Source: Pararhizobium gei (lineage in GTDB: Bacteria > Pseudomonadota > Alphaproteobacteria > Rhizobiales > Rhizobiaceae). From it: a DNA stretch of 64,000 nt. Positions 27,685-36,190 of the stretch are shown here, one piece after another. Each line of letters begins with the position of its first letter. Position 1 is the first letter of the stretch. The notes under the pieces were generated by a model, which was given only the letters and a program-made list of their open reading frames with translations, ran no database searches and was not told the origin of the DNA. The DNA lies in NCBI RefSeq assembly GCF_029223885.1, contig NZ_CP119409.1, positions 3,064,001 to 3,128,000 of the forward strand, written 5' to 3'. A program made the position numbers and the translations under genes.

Positions 27685-28638
27685 ATGACCAGATCCACTT
27701 CGTTCAAATCCGTTCTCACCGCCGCAGTCGCCTTGACGGCACTTTCGGCGCCCGCAATGGCAGCAGACCCGGAAAGCTGTGCAACCGTGCGCTTCTCCGA
27801 TGTCGGCTGGACCGACATCACAGCGACAACGGCAACAGTTGCAGCCATCGTCGACAGCCTCGGCTACGAGGCGGACGTCAAGGTTCTCTCGGTGCCGGTG
27901 ACCTACCAGTCTTTGAAGAACAAGGACATTGACGTCTTCCTCGGAAACTGGATGCCGGCCCAGCAGAAGGACGTGCAGCCCTACCTCGATGACAAGAGCG
28001 TCGTCTCGATCGGCGCAAACCTGGAAGGCGCGAAATACACGCTGGCGACCAATGCCAAGGGCGCGGAACTCGGCATCAAGGACTTTTCCGATATCGGCAA
28101 GAACAAGGATGCGCTGGACGGCAAGATCTATGGGATCGAGCCCGGCAATGACGGCAACCGCCTCGTCATGACCCTCATCGAAAAGAACGAGATGGGCATG
28201 GGCGGCCTCGAAGTCGTCGAATCCTCCGAGCAGGGCATGCTGGCGCAGGTTGCCCGTGCCGAAAAGGACGGCAAGCCGGTGGTCTTTCTCGGCTGGGCGC
28301 CCCATCCAATGAACTCGGTCTTCAAGATGACCTACCTCACCGGCGGCGATTCGACCTTCGGCCCGAATTTCGGTGGCGCGACGGTCCATACCAATACCCG
28401 CGCCGGCTTCGTCGAGGAATGCCCGAATATCGGCAAGCTCATCACCAATCTCAAGTTCACGCTCGAGATGGAAAATGAGATCATGGGCAAGATTCTCAAC
28501 GACGGTGAAGACCCGGAAAAGGCTGCCACGGATTGGATCAAGGCCAATCCGGCTGCGATCGAGCCTTGGCTCGCCGGTGTCACGACCCTGTCGGGCGAAG
28601 ACGGTCTCGCCGCTGTGAAGTCGGAACTCGGCCTCTAG
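27685..28638 (+). CDS. choX: Choline ABC transporter substrate-binding protein
   Basis: A 317-aa periplasmic binding protein with a signal peptide (residues 1-27, ending PAMAADP). Aromatic and acidic residues of the choline site are in segments such as FSDVGWTDI and LGNWMPAQQKD, matching the ChoX/ProX OpuAC-type fold. It captures choline for uptake by ChoW and ChoV, encoded next. AGGGGA precedes the ATG. The 241 bases upstream, shared with the divergent tdk gene, hold its promoter. A strong stem-loop after its stop should raise its level over the membrane parts. Confidence 0.95.
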   Translation: MTRSTSFKSVLTAAVALTALSAPAMAADPESCATVRFSDVGWTDITATTATVAAIVDSLGYEADVKVLSVPVTYQSLKNKDIDVFLGNWMPAQQKDVQPYLDDKSVVSIGANLEGAKYTLATNAKGAELGIKDFSDIGKNKDALDGKIYGIEPGNDGNRLVMTLIEKNEMGMGGLEVVESSEQGMLAQVARAEKDGKPVVFLGWAPHPMNSVFKMTYLTGGDSTFGPNFGGATVHTNTRAGFVEECPNIGKLITNLKFTLEMENEIMGKILNDGEDPEKAATDWIKANPAAIEPWLAGVTTLSGEDGLAAVKSELGL

Positions 28639-28648
28639 GTCGATCTGC

Positions 28649-28669
28649 GGCTCCGGTTCGCCCGGAGCC
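28649..28669 (+). promoter_or_regulatory. Stem-loop between choX and choW
   Basis: GGCTCCGG (28649-28656) and CCGGAGCC (28662-28669) enclose a five-base loop, ten bases after the choX stop, with no T-run. It fits an mRNA-stabilising or partial-termination element that makes binding protein exceed permease, a common arrangement in ABC operons. Confidence 0.65.
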
Positions 28670-28822
28670 TGGCTAAGAGGCGACGCATCGCGACCGGTTC
28701 CGCCGGATGAGGACGGGCTTGCCAGTCCTTGTTCGCCTGCCTTCGTTTTCCAGCCTATGAGGGGTGGCGACCTGCCGCCCTTCCATCACCATCCCGATTT
28801 CTCATGCAGCGGATGAACCCCG

Positions 28823-29668
28823 GTGGAATGGCTCACTGACCAGAAAATACCCACGGGCCGATGGGCCAAAATTTTTGTCGACTGGCTGACGAACAGCGGC
28901 GGCTGGTTCTTCGATGGATTGTCGGCCTTTCTCTCGGCTGTTATCGACGGGCTGCTGTTCATTCTCGGATGGCCACATCCGCTCGTTATCATCGCCCTGG
29001 TGACCGCACTCTCCTGGTATTTTCGCCGCTCCATCGGCCTGGCGATCTTCACCTGTCTCGGCCTTCTCCTGATCGTCAATCAAGGCTACTGGGAGGAAAC
29101 GACGGAAACGCTGGCGCTGGTTCTGGCGGCAACCGCAGTCAGCATGGCCGTCGGCCTGCCGCTCGGCATTGCTGCCGCCCGCCGACCCTGGTTCAATGAA
29201 TTCCTGCGGCCGATCCTCGATCTGATGCAGACAATCCCGACCTTCGTCTACCTGATCCCGGCACTCATCCTTTTCGGTCTCGGCATGGTGCCCGGCCTCA
29301 TCGCAACAGTGATCTTCGCCATTCCCGCCCCGATCCGGCTGACGCGCCTCGGCATCATTTCGACGCCACCCTCGCTGACCGAAGCCGCGGTTGCCTTCGG
29401 CGCGACACCGGCGCAGGTGCTACGCAAGGTGGAACTGCCCTATGCCACGCCGCAGATCATGGCCGGCCTGACCCAGACGATCATGCTCTCCCTGTCGATG
29501 GTCGTCATTGCCGCCTTGGTCGGTGCCGACGGTCTGGGCAAGCCGGTGGTTCGGGCGCTGAATACGGTCAATATCGCGCAAGGTTTTGAAGCCGGCCTGT
29601 GCATCGTCATCCTCGCCATCGTCCTCGATCGCCTTTTCCGCACCTCGGACGAGGGAGAGCGCACATGA
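28823..29668 (+). CDS. choW: Choline ABC transporter permease
   Basis: A 281-aa inner-membrane permease of the ProW/OpuAB type with about seven membrane helices. The EAA-like loop AAVAFGATPAQVLRKVELPY (near residues 190-210) contacts the ATPase. The start is GTG at 28823, giving MEWLTDQKIPTG as in other ChoW proteins; no good ATG is in frame. Its stop overlaps the choV start by ATGA. The 184 bases before it contain the choX hairpin and no other gene. Confidence 0.94.
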   Translation: MEWLTDQKIPTGRWAKIFVDWLTNSGGWFFDGLSAFLSAVIDGLLFILGWPHPLVIIALVTALSWYFRRSIGLAIFTCLGLLLIVNQGYWEETTETLALVLAATAVSMAVGLPLGIAAARRPWFNEFLRPILDLMQTIPTFVYLIPALILFGLGMVPGLIATVIFAIPAPIRLTRLGIISTPPSLTEAAVAFGATPAQVLRKVELPYATPQIMAGLTQTIMLSLSMVVIAALVGADGLGKPVVRALNTVNIAQGFEAGLCIVILAIVLDRLFRTSDEGERT

Positions 29669-30714
29669 GCGAAGCCGTGGTTTTCAAGAATGTCGATATC
29701 GTCTTCGGCAAAAAGCCGGAACAGGCGCTTGCAATGGTCGACCAGGGCAAGACTCGCGACGAGATCGGTGCGGCGACCGGACTGGTGCTCGGCGTTGCCG
29801 ACGCGTCGCTGACCATCATGGAAGGCGAAATCCTTGTTCTGATGGGTCTTTCCGGCTCGGGAAAATCAACCCTGCTGCGGGCTGTCAACGGTCTCGCGCC
29901 CGTGGTGCGCGGCGAAGTGCAGGTCAAGACCGGGACCGGTCCGCTTAATCCCTACAAGACATCGGCAAAGTCGCTGCGCGACTTCCGCATGCACGATGTT
30001 GCGATGGTGTTCCAGCAATTCGCGCTTTTGCCGTGGCGAACGGTGGAGGACAATGTCGGCTTCGGGCTGGAACTTGCCGGCGTGTCGGAGACCGAGCGCA
30101 AGACGCGTGTTGCCGAGCAACTGGAACTGGTCAACCTGACAAAATGGGGCAGCCGCAAGGTGCAGGAACTGTCGGGCGGCATGCAGCAGCGTGTCGGTCT
30201 CGCCCGCGCCTTTGCCACGGGTGCGCCGATCCTTTTGATGGACGAACCGTTTTCGGCGCTCGATCCGCTGATCCGCACGCGTCTGCAGGACGAACTGCTG
30301 GAATTCCAGCGCCGCCTGAAAAAGACCATCCTCTTCGTCAGCCACGATCTGGATGAGGCCTTCCGCATCGGCAATCGCATCGCCATCATGGAAGGCGGCC
30401 GGATCATCCAGTGCGGCACGCCCCAGGACATCGTCCGAAACCCGGCCAATCAGTATGTCGCGGATTTCGTCCAGAACATGAATCCGATCAGCATGCTGAC
30501 GGCGATGGACGTGATGAGCAAGGGGGTCAACCGCACCGATGCCGGCGCCGGCGTAACCGCGACTGCCAAGCCGACCACGCCGCTTATCGACATTCTCGAT
30601 GCAATGTCGCGTCAGCCCGGAAGCATCGGCATTGTCGAGAACGGTGCGGTCATCGGCACGATCAACGCCCAGAACATCGTTGAAGGCCTGACGCGCCATC
30701 GCAACAAGAGTTGA
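29665..30714 (+). CDS. choV: Choline ABC transporter ATP-binding protein
   Basis: A 349-aa ABC ATPase. Walker A GLSGSGKST lies near residue 62, the signature LSGGMQQRV near 165, Walker B ILLMDEPFSALDP near 185 and the H-loop His in FVSHDLDEA. A C-terminal extension of about 90 aa resembles the regulatory region of ProV-type proteins. The start at 29665 overlaps the choW stop by four bases, so it is co-translated. Choline taken in can be used as carbon and nitrogen source or turned into the osmoprotectant glycine betaine; the bet genes are not in this window. Confidence 0.95.
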   Translation: MSEAVVFKNVDIVFGKKPEQALAMVDQGKTRDEIGAATGLVLGVADASLTIMEGEILVLMGLSGSGKSTLLRAVNGLAPVVRGEVQVKTGTGPLNPYKTSAKSLRDFRMHDVAMVFQQFALLPWRTVEDNVGFGLELAGVSETERKTRVAEQLELVNLTKWGSRKVQELSGGMQQRVGLARAFATGAPILLMDEPFSALDPLIRTRLQDELLEFQRRLKKTILFVSHDLDEAFRIGNRIAIMEGGRIIQCGTPQDIVRNPANQYVADFVQNMNPISMLTAMDVMSKGVNRTDAGAGVTATAKPTTPLIDILDAMSRQPGSIGIVENGAVIGTINAQNIVEGLTRHRNKS

Positions 30715-30740
30715 CCGGACAAGCGCCGCAACAGTTATAA

Positions 30741-30778
30741 ATGCCTGGACCGGAAACGGTCCGGGCATTCGGCTTTTC
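30741..30778 (+). terminator. Terminator of the choXWV operon
   Basis: ATGCCTGGACCG (30741-30752) pairs with CGGTCCGGGCAT (30757-30768) around a GAAA loop, with one G-T wobble, then a TTTT run by 30777. It lies 26 bases after choV and immediately before the next gene's ribosome site. Confidence 0.8.
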
Positions 30779-30791
30779 TAGGAGACCGTTG

Positions 30792-31535
30792 ATGAACGAC
30801 AAACCTTCCGTGCTGCGTGAAACCGACGAGGACGCCCGCAGACTGGCGCGCACTGTGTTGCGCTCGGCGCGCAGCGCCTCTATCGCGGTGATCGAACCAC
30901 AAAAAGACGGCTTTCCTTTTGTCAGCCGCGTGCTGCTCGGCATCGATACGGACGGCACGCCGGTCATTCTCGTATCCGGCCTGTCCACCCATACACAGGC
31001 ATTGGTGATCGACGAAAGATGCTCTTTGTTGACAGGCGAAACAGGCAAGGGCGATCCTCTTGCCCACCCGCGCCTGACGGTACAGTGCGAGGCCGAACGG
31101 GTCGGGCGCGAAGAAGACGCGCATCCGCGCCTGCGCCGCCGTTTTATTCGCCGCCATCCGAAGTCAGGCCTCTATATCGATTTTCCGGACTTCGTTTTCT
31201 TCCGGCTTCACCCCTTGAGAGCCAGTCTCAACGGCGGTTTCGGAAGGGCCTACGCCCTGGACGGCGAGGACCTCATCATCCGCTCGCCGGCAATCGATGA
31301 GATCGCGGCAAAGGAAGAACAGGCGATCGACCATATGAAAAGGGATCATGCCGATGCGGCAAGCCTTTACGCGCAACGGCATTGCGGGGCGAAGGGAAAT
31401 GGCTGGCGAATCGCCGGTCTCGATGCCGCGGGCGTTGATCTGGCATCCGGAGATTTGCTGAAGCGCGTGGAATATGACGCGCCGCTGCAATCTCCGGACG
31501 ATTTACGGCCCGCCTTGATAAAACTTTACAGTTAA
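30792..31535 (+). CDS. HugZ-family haem/flavin-type protein
   Basis: A 247-aa protein with a split-barrel N-domain (about 1-150, ARTVLRSARSASIAVIEPQ, LLGIDTDGTPVILVSGLSTH) of the pyridoxamine-phosphate-oxidase-like fold and a C-terminal DUF2470-like domain (about 165-247) with HMKRDHADAASLYA. HugZ members bind haem and some open it to release iron, which would fit the haem-type receptor at 13-15 kb, though no iron box is seen here. AGGAGA precedes the ATG at 30792. Confidence 0.86.
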   Translation: MNDKPSVLRETDEDARRLARTVLRSARSASIAVIEPQKDGFPFVSRVLLGIDTDGTPVILVSGLSTHTQALVIDERCSLLTGETGKGDPLAHPRLTVQCEAERVGREEDAHPRLRRRFIRRHPKSGLYIDFPDFVFFRLHPLRASLNGGFGRAYALDGEDLIIRSPAIDEIAAKEEQAIDHMKRDHADAASLYAQRHCGAKGNGWRIAGLDAAGVDLASGDLLKRVEYDAPLQSPDDLRPALIKLYS

Positions 31536-31582
31536 AGTCAGCTTTGCTACCCCGAATTCTGATAGTGTGCGGTTGTTCTTTT

Positions 31583-31598
31583 ATGCATCACGCCTAAT
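31583..31598 (-). promoter_or_regulatory. Candidate NolR box upstream of its own gene
   Basis: On the minus strand ATTAG, nine bases, then AT: plus positions 31594-31598, 31585-31593 and 31583-31584. This fits the published NolR consensus (A/T)TTAG-N9-A(T/A). It is 56 bases before the NolR-like start, the right place for autoregulation. Confidence 0.55.
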
Positions 31599-31653
31599 TA
31601 TCCTAGCTTCACATTCATAACGAAGCATGATGTGAACTTTGCTGGAGTATGGA

Positions 31654-31995
31654 ATGCAAACGATCTCTCCCCAGAAGCACGGCAATGCCGAAGTGGCAGC
31701 CGAATTTCTCTCGGCCATGGCCAATCCCAAACGACTCCTGATTTTGAGTTCTTTGGTGAACCAGGAGATGGCCGTTGGTGCCTTGGCGAACCAGGTGGGC
31801 CTAAGCCAGTCCGCCCTGTCGCAGCATCTCTCGAAACTTCGCGCCCAGAATCTCGTGACAACACGCAGGGACGCGCAGACCATCTATTATTCAACGTCTT
31901 CGGATGCTGTTCTCAAGATGTTGAACACCCTGACGGAGATTTATGGCGACGAGACTCCCACGATAGAAAAAATCGCTCAACGCCGTACCGCCTGA
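31654..31995 (+). CDS. nolR: NolR-like ArsR/SmtB-family regulator
   Basis: A 113-aa winged-helix repressor. The family core AEFLSAMANPKRLLILSSLV (from about residue 16), the recognition helix in VGLSQSALSQHLSKLRAQNL and the wing LVTTRRDAQTIYYSTSSDAV closely resemble rhizobial NolR, the global regulator of nodulation, growth and conjugation genes in Sinorhizobium. No metal-binding Cys motif is present, as in NolR. The ATG at 31654 has GGAG six bases upstream; a TTG at 31639 is less likely. A matching NolR box lies in its promoter. Orthology is likely, role here inferred. Confidence 0.85.
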   Translation: MQTISPQKHGNAEVAAEFLSAMANPKRLLILSSLVNQEMAVGALANQVGLSQSALSQHLSKLRAQNLVTTRRDAQTIYYSTSSDAVLKMLNTLTEIYGDETPTIEKIAQRRTA

Positions 31996-32003
31996 TCTGG
32001 ACC

Positions 32004-32022
32004 GGGGCCGGCATCCGGCCCC
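32004..32022 (+). terminator. Stem-loop after the NolR-like gene
   Basis: GGGGCCGG (32004-32011) and CCGGCCCC (32015-32022) form an eight-pair stem nine bases after the stop, with only a C/T-rich tail. It may terminate or stabilise. I see no gene or further structure in the rest of the stretch to 32253. Confidence 0.5.
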
Positions 32023-32253
32023 CTCCTCCGGCATTCCGCCCAAGGCTTGCCCTATTCCGGATCCATCACCTTGCAGACACAGATCGACCTGCCGCGACGG
32101 ACGGGTATATCCACACGCGGCAGGCAGTATCCATGTTGCTGCTGACGAACGGCCGGCAATTTGCCCTTGTCCTGCCGTTTTTATCGAAGCAACCTTATGC
32201 TTCGCACGACAAGATTGTGTCGAGCTTACGCCGCAGCTTGAAAAATCGCTATA

Positions 32254-34572
32254 TCATGGTCGGGTGTCGGCAAGAAACGAAGCGATATAAACCAGCGGCG
32301 CGTTCCAGTTGATCGTCATCTCGTTTGTCCCCCAGGACATAATGTCGTCGATATAGCAGGTCTGCGGCGCGCACCCTCCAAGCTTTTCCTTTGCAATTTC
32401 ATCGACCAATGTGGAATTCGGTCCGCCCGCCAGTGTTCCGTTGGGCGGATGTGGCAGGCGGCTATCCAGCTGATGTGCATACCAGCGACTGTGCTGGTTC
32501 CGGGCAAAGGAACTGCCGTAGCCGGTGATGTAAGAGAGGTTCATCGCGTTGCGTCCGAGCAGATAGTCCATGCTCTCCCGGACGCCGGCGAGAAATTTGT
32601 TGTCACCAGTGAGATCATAGGCCGCCGCGACCACGCTCATATTCTGCAGAATGAGATGGTTGGAGCCCCAGTCGTAGCGATTTTCCGCAGGTTTGTAGAT
32701 CTGGCCGAAAGCTTGTGTCGTCTGAAGTGCAAGAAACGCAGTGGCGGCGTCTATGACGGAAGCGCGAACCATCCTCCTGTCCTTTTCCGGCAGACGGTCT
32801 CCGTACAGCGCAAGATTGAGGCGACCGAGCCCGGCAACGCCGCGCCAGTCGAAAACTCCCGATGCCGGAAAAACAGAACTGGACCAGAAGGGCGATTTCC
32901 GCAGCGCCGAAAGATAGCGGGCCGAACCCGTCGTCAGGTACAGCTCCGCTGCGGCCCAGTAGGTCTCGTCGGTGACGTCAGTGTCGTCATAGTCCCCGCC
33001 GCCCTGACGCCCGTCCGAGGACGGCGCATAGAGCACCGGACTGGTAGCAGCAGCCCGCCAGGCATTTTTCCCGGCGTTCAGCAATCTCGCGGAAAATTCG
33101 GGATCATAAGGCGCAAACAGCCGCGCCCCTTGCGCCGCCGCGGCCGCGAGGTTGAGCGTCGCGGCGGTCGAGGGACGGTGCAGCGCGCGCAGTTCAGGAT
33201 CGAGATGCGGCAGCATCGGCAAACCCGTCCATTGCGTGTCATGCACCTTGTGATGCACCATGCCGGCCAACGGCTCACCGTCCGGCACCGTCATTTTCAT
33301 CAGGAACTCCAGTTCCCACCGCGCCTCGTCAAGAAGGTCGGGAATGCCGTTTCCATTTTCCGGAATGCGCGAAAGGCTGTCGCTCAGCACGGGCGACCCG
33401 CCTTTTTCGTAGACCAGCCCGCGCTCGAACGTGCCGAGAAGCTGCGCCACGGCTATGCCGCCGTTGACGACATATTTCCCGTGATCGCCAGCGTCGTACC
33501 AGCCACCGGAGACATCCAGCCGATAATCGCACCTCCAGTCCTTGCCGTAGAGCTCTTTTGCGACTTCACCGGCGAGACAGGAAACCTTCGTATCGCCCTG
33601 GTTGGGGCTTTCCTGTAGATGGCCGGCCGGACGCGCATAGGCTTCGCCGGCAATTTCACCCTTGATCTCCATGCCGCTGCGCTGCGGATAAAACCATGAC
33701 AAAGCGTCGATCCGCAGTCGGCCATAGATGTCCTCGCCGACGGAGAAAGGCTGGCTCTTGAGAGCGCCGGCAACGAGGCGGTAGCCATGTCCCGGCGTCG
33801 AGAAAGCCGAGAAGTCGGCGACATGTACCCGGCTACCGGCGGTTTCATCGAAGCCTGCAGGAACCGTCATGCCCTCGCCGACCATTGCACCCTGGGCATC
33901 CTCGATTTTGAACATCAGAGGCGCGTCGCTGCCGGACATGATCGTCCCACGCTTCGGACCGTCGAGAAAATAGCCCCCCTGGTTGACGACGGGCGGCATC
34001 TCCCGTGCCCCCGTCTCGGCGGCGACCGGAACGGACTCATCCAGGGCTTCCGGCGCGGCCTCGACGAGCGAAACGTCATCGAGGCATAGCTGCCAGGGCT
34101 TCGATGCACCGCCAAGATGGAAGATGATCTGCGCGGGCTCTGCTTCCTGCGCCTTGAACACCTCGGCAAAGCCCCGTTTCCCCGGCTGCGTCTCGCCGCC
34201 GAACGTGGCGTGAGCCGTCCACGGCTCGGCATTTCGCTGAACCAGTACGGGAAAGACATGACGTCCCTCGTCCTCCAGGCTCATGCTCAACCGGTAGAAT
34301 TTTCCCGGTTGCAACAAAAGATCGTTGACGCCGAGAAGGCGTTGCCAGGGCTCGCCGCCGGACTGAATGGCGGCACACAGCTTTCCGCGCTCGCGGACAA
34401 GCACGACGCCGCCGCTGGCCCAGAACCCGTCTGCCGAATTGTCAAAGCTGCCATCGGCAATCATCTCGACAGGTTCGCTGTTCACTGTGAAAAAGGAAAG
34501 AAAACCAAGCGCCAGGATGATCTGAAGTTTCGGCAAGGCTTGCACACTCAACCTGTTTCGCGATGGGCGCAC
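32254..34572 (-). CDS. Glycoside hydrolase family 9 (cellulase-type)
   Basis: A 772-aa exported enzyme. A signal or anchor helix covers residues 12-30, an N-terminal carbohydrate-binding-like beta domain about 36-170, a CelD-type immunoglobulin-like domain about 190-280 and the GH9 barrel from 285. Catalytic Asp360 and Asp363 are in GGWYDAGDHGKY and the acid Glu751 in SWGTNEMTINWNAP; ARNQHSRWY near 690 supplies the His and Arg. GH9 enzymes cut cellulose or related beta-glucans. In plant-associated bacteria they help pass the plant wall or process the bacterium's own cellulose. Secretion route is unclear. Confidence 0.9.
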   Translation of the reverse strand: MRPSRNRLSVQALPKLQIILALGFLSFFTVNSEPVEMIADGSFDNSADGFWASGGVVLVRERGKLCAAIQSGGEPWQRLLGVNDLLLQPGKFYRLSMSLEDEGRHVFPVLVQRNAEPWTAHATFGGETQPGKRGFAEVFKAQEAEPAQIIFHLGGASKPWQLCLDDVSLVEAAPEALDESVPVAAETGAREMPPVVNQGGYFLDGPKRGTIMSGSDAPLMFKIEDAQGAMVGEGMTVPAGFDETAGSRVHVADFSAFSTPGHGYRLVAGALKSQPFSVGEDIYGRLRIDALSWFYPQRSGMEIKGEIAGEAYARPAGHLQESPNQGDTKVSCLAGEVAKELYGKDWRCDYRLDVSGGWYDAGDHGKYVVNGGIAVAQLLGTFERGLVYEKGGSPVLSDSLSRIPENGNGIPDLLDEARWELEFLMKMTVPDGEPLAGMVHHKVHDTQWTGLPMLPHLDPELRALHRPSTAATLNLAAAAAQGARLFAPYDPEFSARLLNAGKNAWRAAATSPVLYAPSSDGRQGGGDYDDTDVTDETYWAAAELYLTTGSARYLSALRKSPFWSSSVFPASGVFDWRGVAGLGRLNLALYGDRLPEKDRRMVRASVIDAATAFLALQTTQAFGQIYKPAENRYDWGSNHLILQNMSVVAAAYDLTGDNKFLAGVRESMDYLLGRNAMNLSYITGYGSSFARNQHSRWYAHQLDSRLPHPPNGTLAGGPNSTLVDEIAKEKLGGCAPQTCYIDDIMSWGTNEMTINWNAPLVYIASFLADTRP

Positions 34573-34782
34573 TGTCCGGGAAACAGGTTAAACTTCGGAA
34601 AAGACGTTGCAGCAAGGTTTAAGCAGTGGCCATGAAAAATTACTGCCCGCCGAAAGCCATTCGGTGGTAACGGGTCAAGGCTTGACGCTGTAAGGTGCCC
34701 TGATAGTGTTTGACCATCAGGTAAAGATTCCACCTCATTTCCGGGTTTGGCCGCCGGACACAAGATGCCATTGGAGACTACA

Positions 34783-36111
34783 ATGTCGAACCGACTGAAC
34801 GCCACGCCCAATGACTTGCGCGCCTTCTGGATGCCGTTCACGGCCAACCGGCAGTTCAAGAAAGAGCCGCGCATGTTCGTGAAGGCGAAGGACATGCACT
34901 ACACGACCCATGACGGTCGCACGGTGCTCGACGGCACCGCAGGTTTATGGTGCGTCAACGCCGGTCATTGCCGCCCGCTGATCACCGAGGCGATTGCCGA
35001 ACAGGCGGGCGAACTCGACTACGCGCCCGCCTTCCAGCTCGGCCATCCGAAGGCCTTCGAACTGGCAAACCGGCTGATTGATATCGCCCCGGACGGCATG
35101 AACCACGTGCTCTACACCAATTCGGGTTCGGAATCCGTGGATACCGCCCTCAAGGTGGCGCTCGCTTATCATCGCGTGAAGGGCGACGGATCCCGCACAC
35201 GGCTGATCGGCCGCGAACGCGGCTATCACGGCGTCAATTTCGGCGGTATTTCCGTTGGCGGCATCGTTTCCAACCGCAAGATGTTCGGCACGCTTTTGAC
35301 CGGCGTCGATCACATGCCGCATACCCATCAGCCCGACAAGAATGCCTTCACCAAGGGCGAACCCGAGCACGGCGGCGATATCGCCACTGAGCTGGAGCGC
35401 ATCGTCACGCTGCACGACGCCTCGACTATCGCGGCTGTGATCGTCGAGCCGGTCGCCGGCTCCACCGGCGTCCTGATCCCGCCGAAGGGCTATCTTCAAA
35501 AGTTGCGCGAGATCTGCACGAAGCACGGTATCCTGTTGATCTTCGATGAGGTCATCACGGGCTACGGCCGTCTCGGCACGCCGTTTGCCGCCCAGTATTT
35601 CGACGTGATGCCCGACATCATCGTGACCGCCAAGGGTCTCACCAACGGTGTCATCCCCATGGGAGCGGTTTTCGTCACCTCGGCCATCCACGACGCCTTC
35701 ATGAGCGGCCCGGAACACATGATCGAATTCTTCCACGGCTACACCTATTCCGGTAACCCGATCGCCTCGGCAGCGGCCATCGCCACGCTCGACACTTATC
35801 GCGACGAGGGCCTGCTCACCCGCGCGGCGGAACTGGCCCCCTATTGGGAAAAGGCGCTGCATTCGCTCGCCGATTGCCCGCATGTCATCGATATCCGCAA
35901 TATCGGCCTGATCGGTGCCATTGAACTGTCGCCTATCGCCGGCGAGCCGACCAAGCGCGCCTTCTCGGCATTTCTCAAGGCCTATGAAAGCGGCTTCCTG
36001 ATCCGCACCACCGGCGATATCATCGCGCTGTCGCCGCCGCTGATCATTACGACTGAACAGATTGACGAACTGGTGGATGGGATGAGGAAGGTGCTGCAGA
36101 GCAATATCTGA
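34783..36111 (+). CDS. Omega-amino acid-pyruvate aminotransferase
   Basis: A 442-aa class III (PLP fold type I) aminotransferase. The PLP lysine is Lys284 in VTAKGLTNGV and the cofactor Asp255 lies in LLIFDEVITGYGRLG. The N-terminus MPFTANRQFKKEPRMF and the GERGYHGVNFGG-type segment match beta-alanine/omega-amino acid:pyruvate transaminases, which move an amino group from beta-alanine, taurine-like or other omega-amines to pyruvate. The exact donor cannot be set. The ATG at 34783 is preferred to one at 34747. The 210 bases before it form a shared divergent promoter region with the GH9 gene. Confidence 0.9.
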   Translation: MSNRLNATPNDLRAFWMPFTANRQFKKEPRMFVKAKDMHYTTHDGRTVLDGTAGLWCVNAGHCRPLITEAIAEQAGELDYAPAFQLGHPKAFELANRLIDIAPDGMNHVLYTNSGSESVDTALKVALAYHRVKGDGSRTRLIGRERGYHGVNFGGISVGGIVSNRKMFGTLLTGVDHMPHTHQPDKNAFTKGEPEHGGDIATELERIVTLHDASTIAAVIVEPVAGSTGVLIPPKGYLQKLREICTKHGILLIFDEVITGYGRLGTPFAAQYFDVMPDIIVTAKGLTNGVIPMGAVFVTSAIHDAFMSGPEHMIEFFHGYTYSGNPIASAAAIATLDTYRDEGLLTRAAELAPYWEKALHSLADCPHVIDIRNIGLIGAIELSPIAGEPTKRAFSAFLKAYESGFLIRTTGDIIALSPPLIITTEQIDELVDGMRKVLQSNI

Positions 36112-36190
36112 TGCGGGTTTCTGTAGACTCGAAAGCCGGCTGCCGCACGAATTGTCCGCAGCCGGATGTGTGGCGCGAGATGCGTGTCCC

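Noticed and set aside
32133-32312. Short plus-strand frame between the NolR-like gene and the GH9 end
   Set aside because: No ribosome site or family pattern, and it runs into the end of the GH9 gene.
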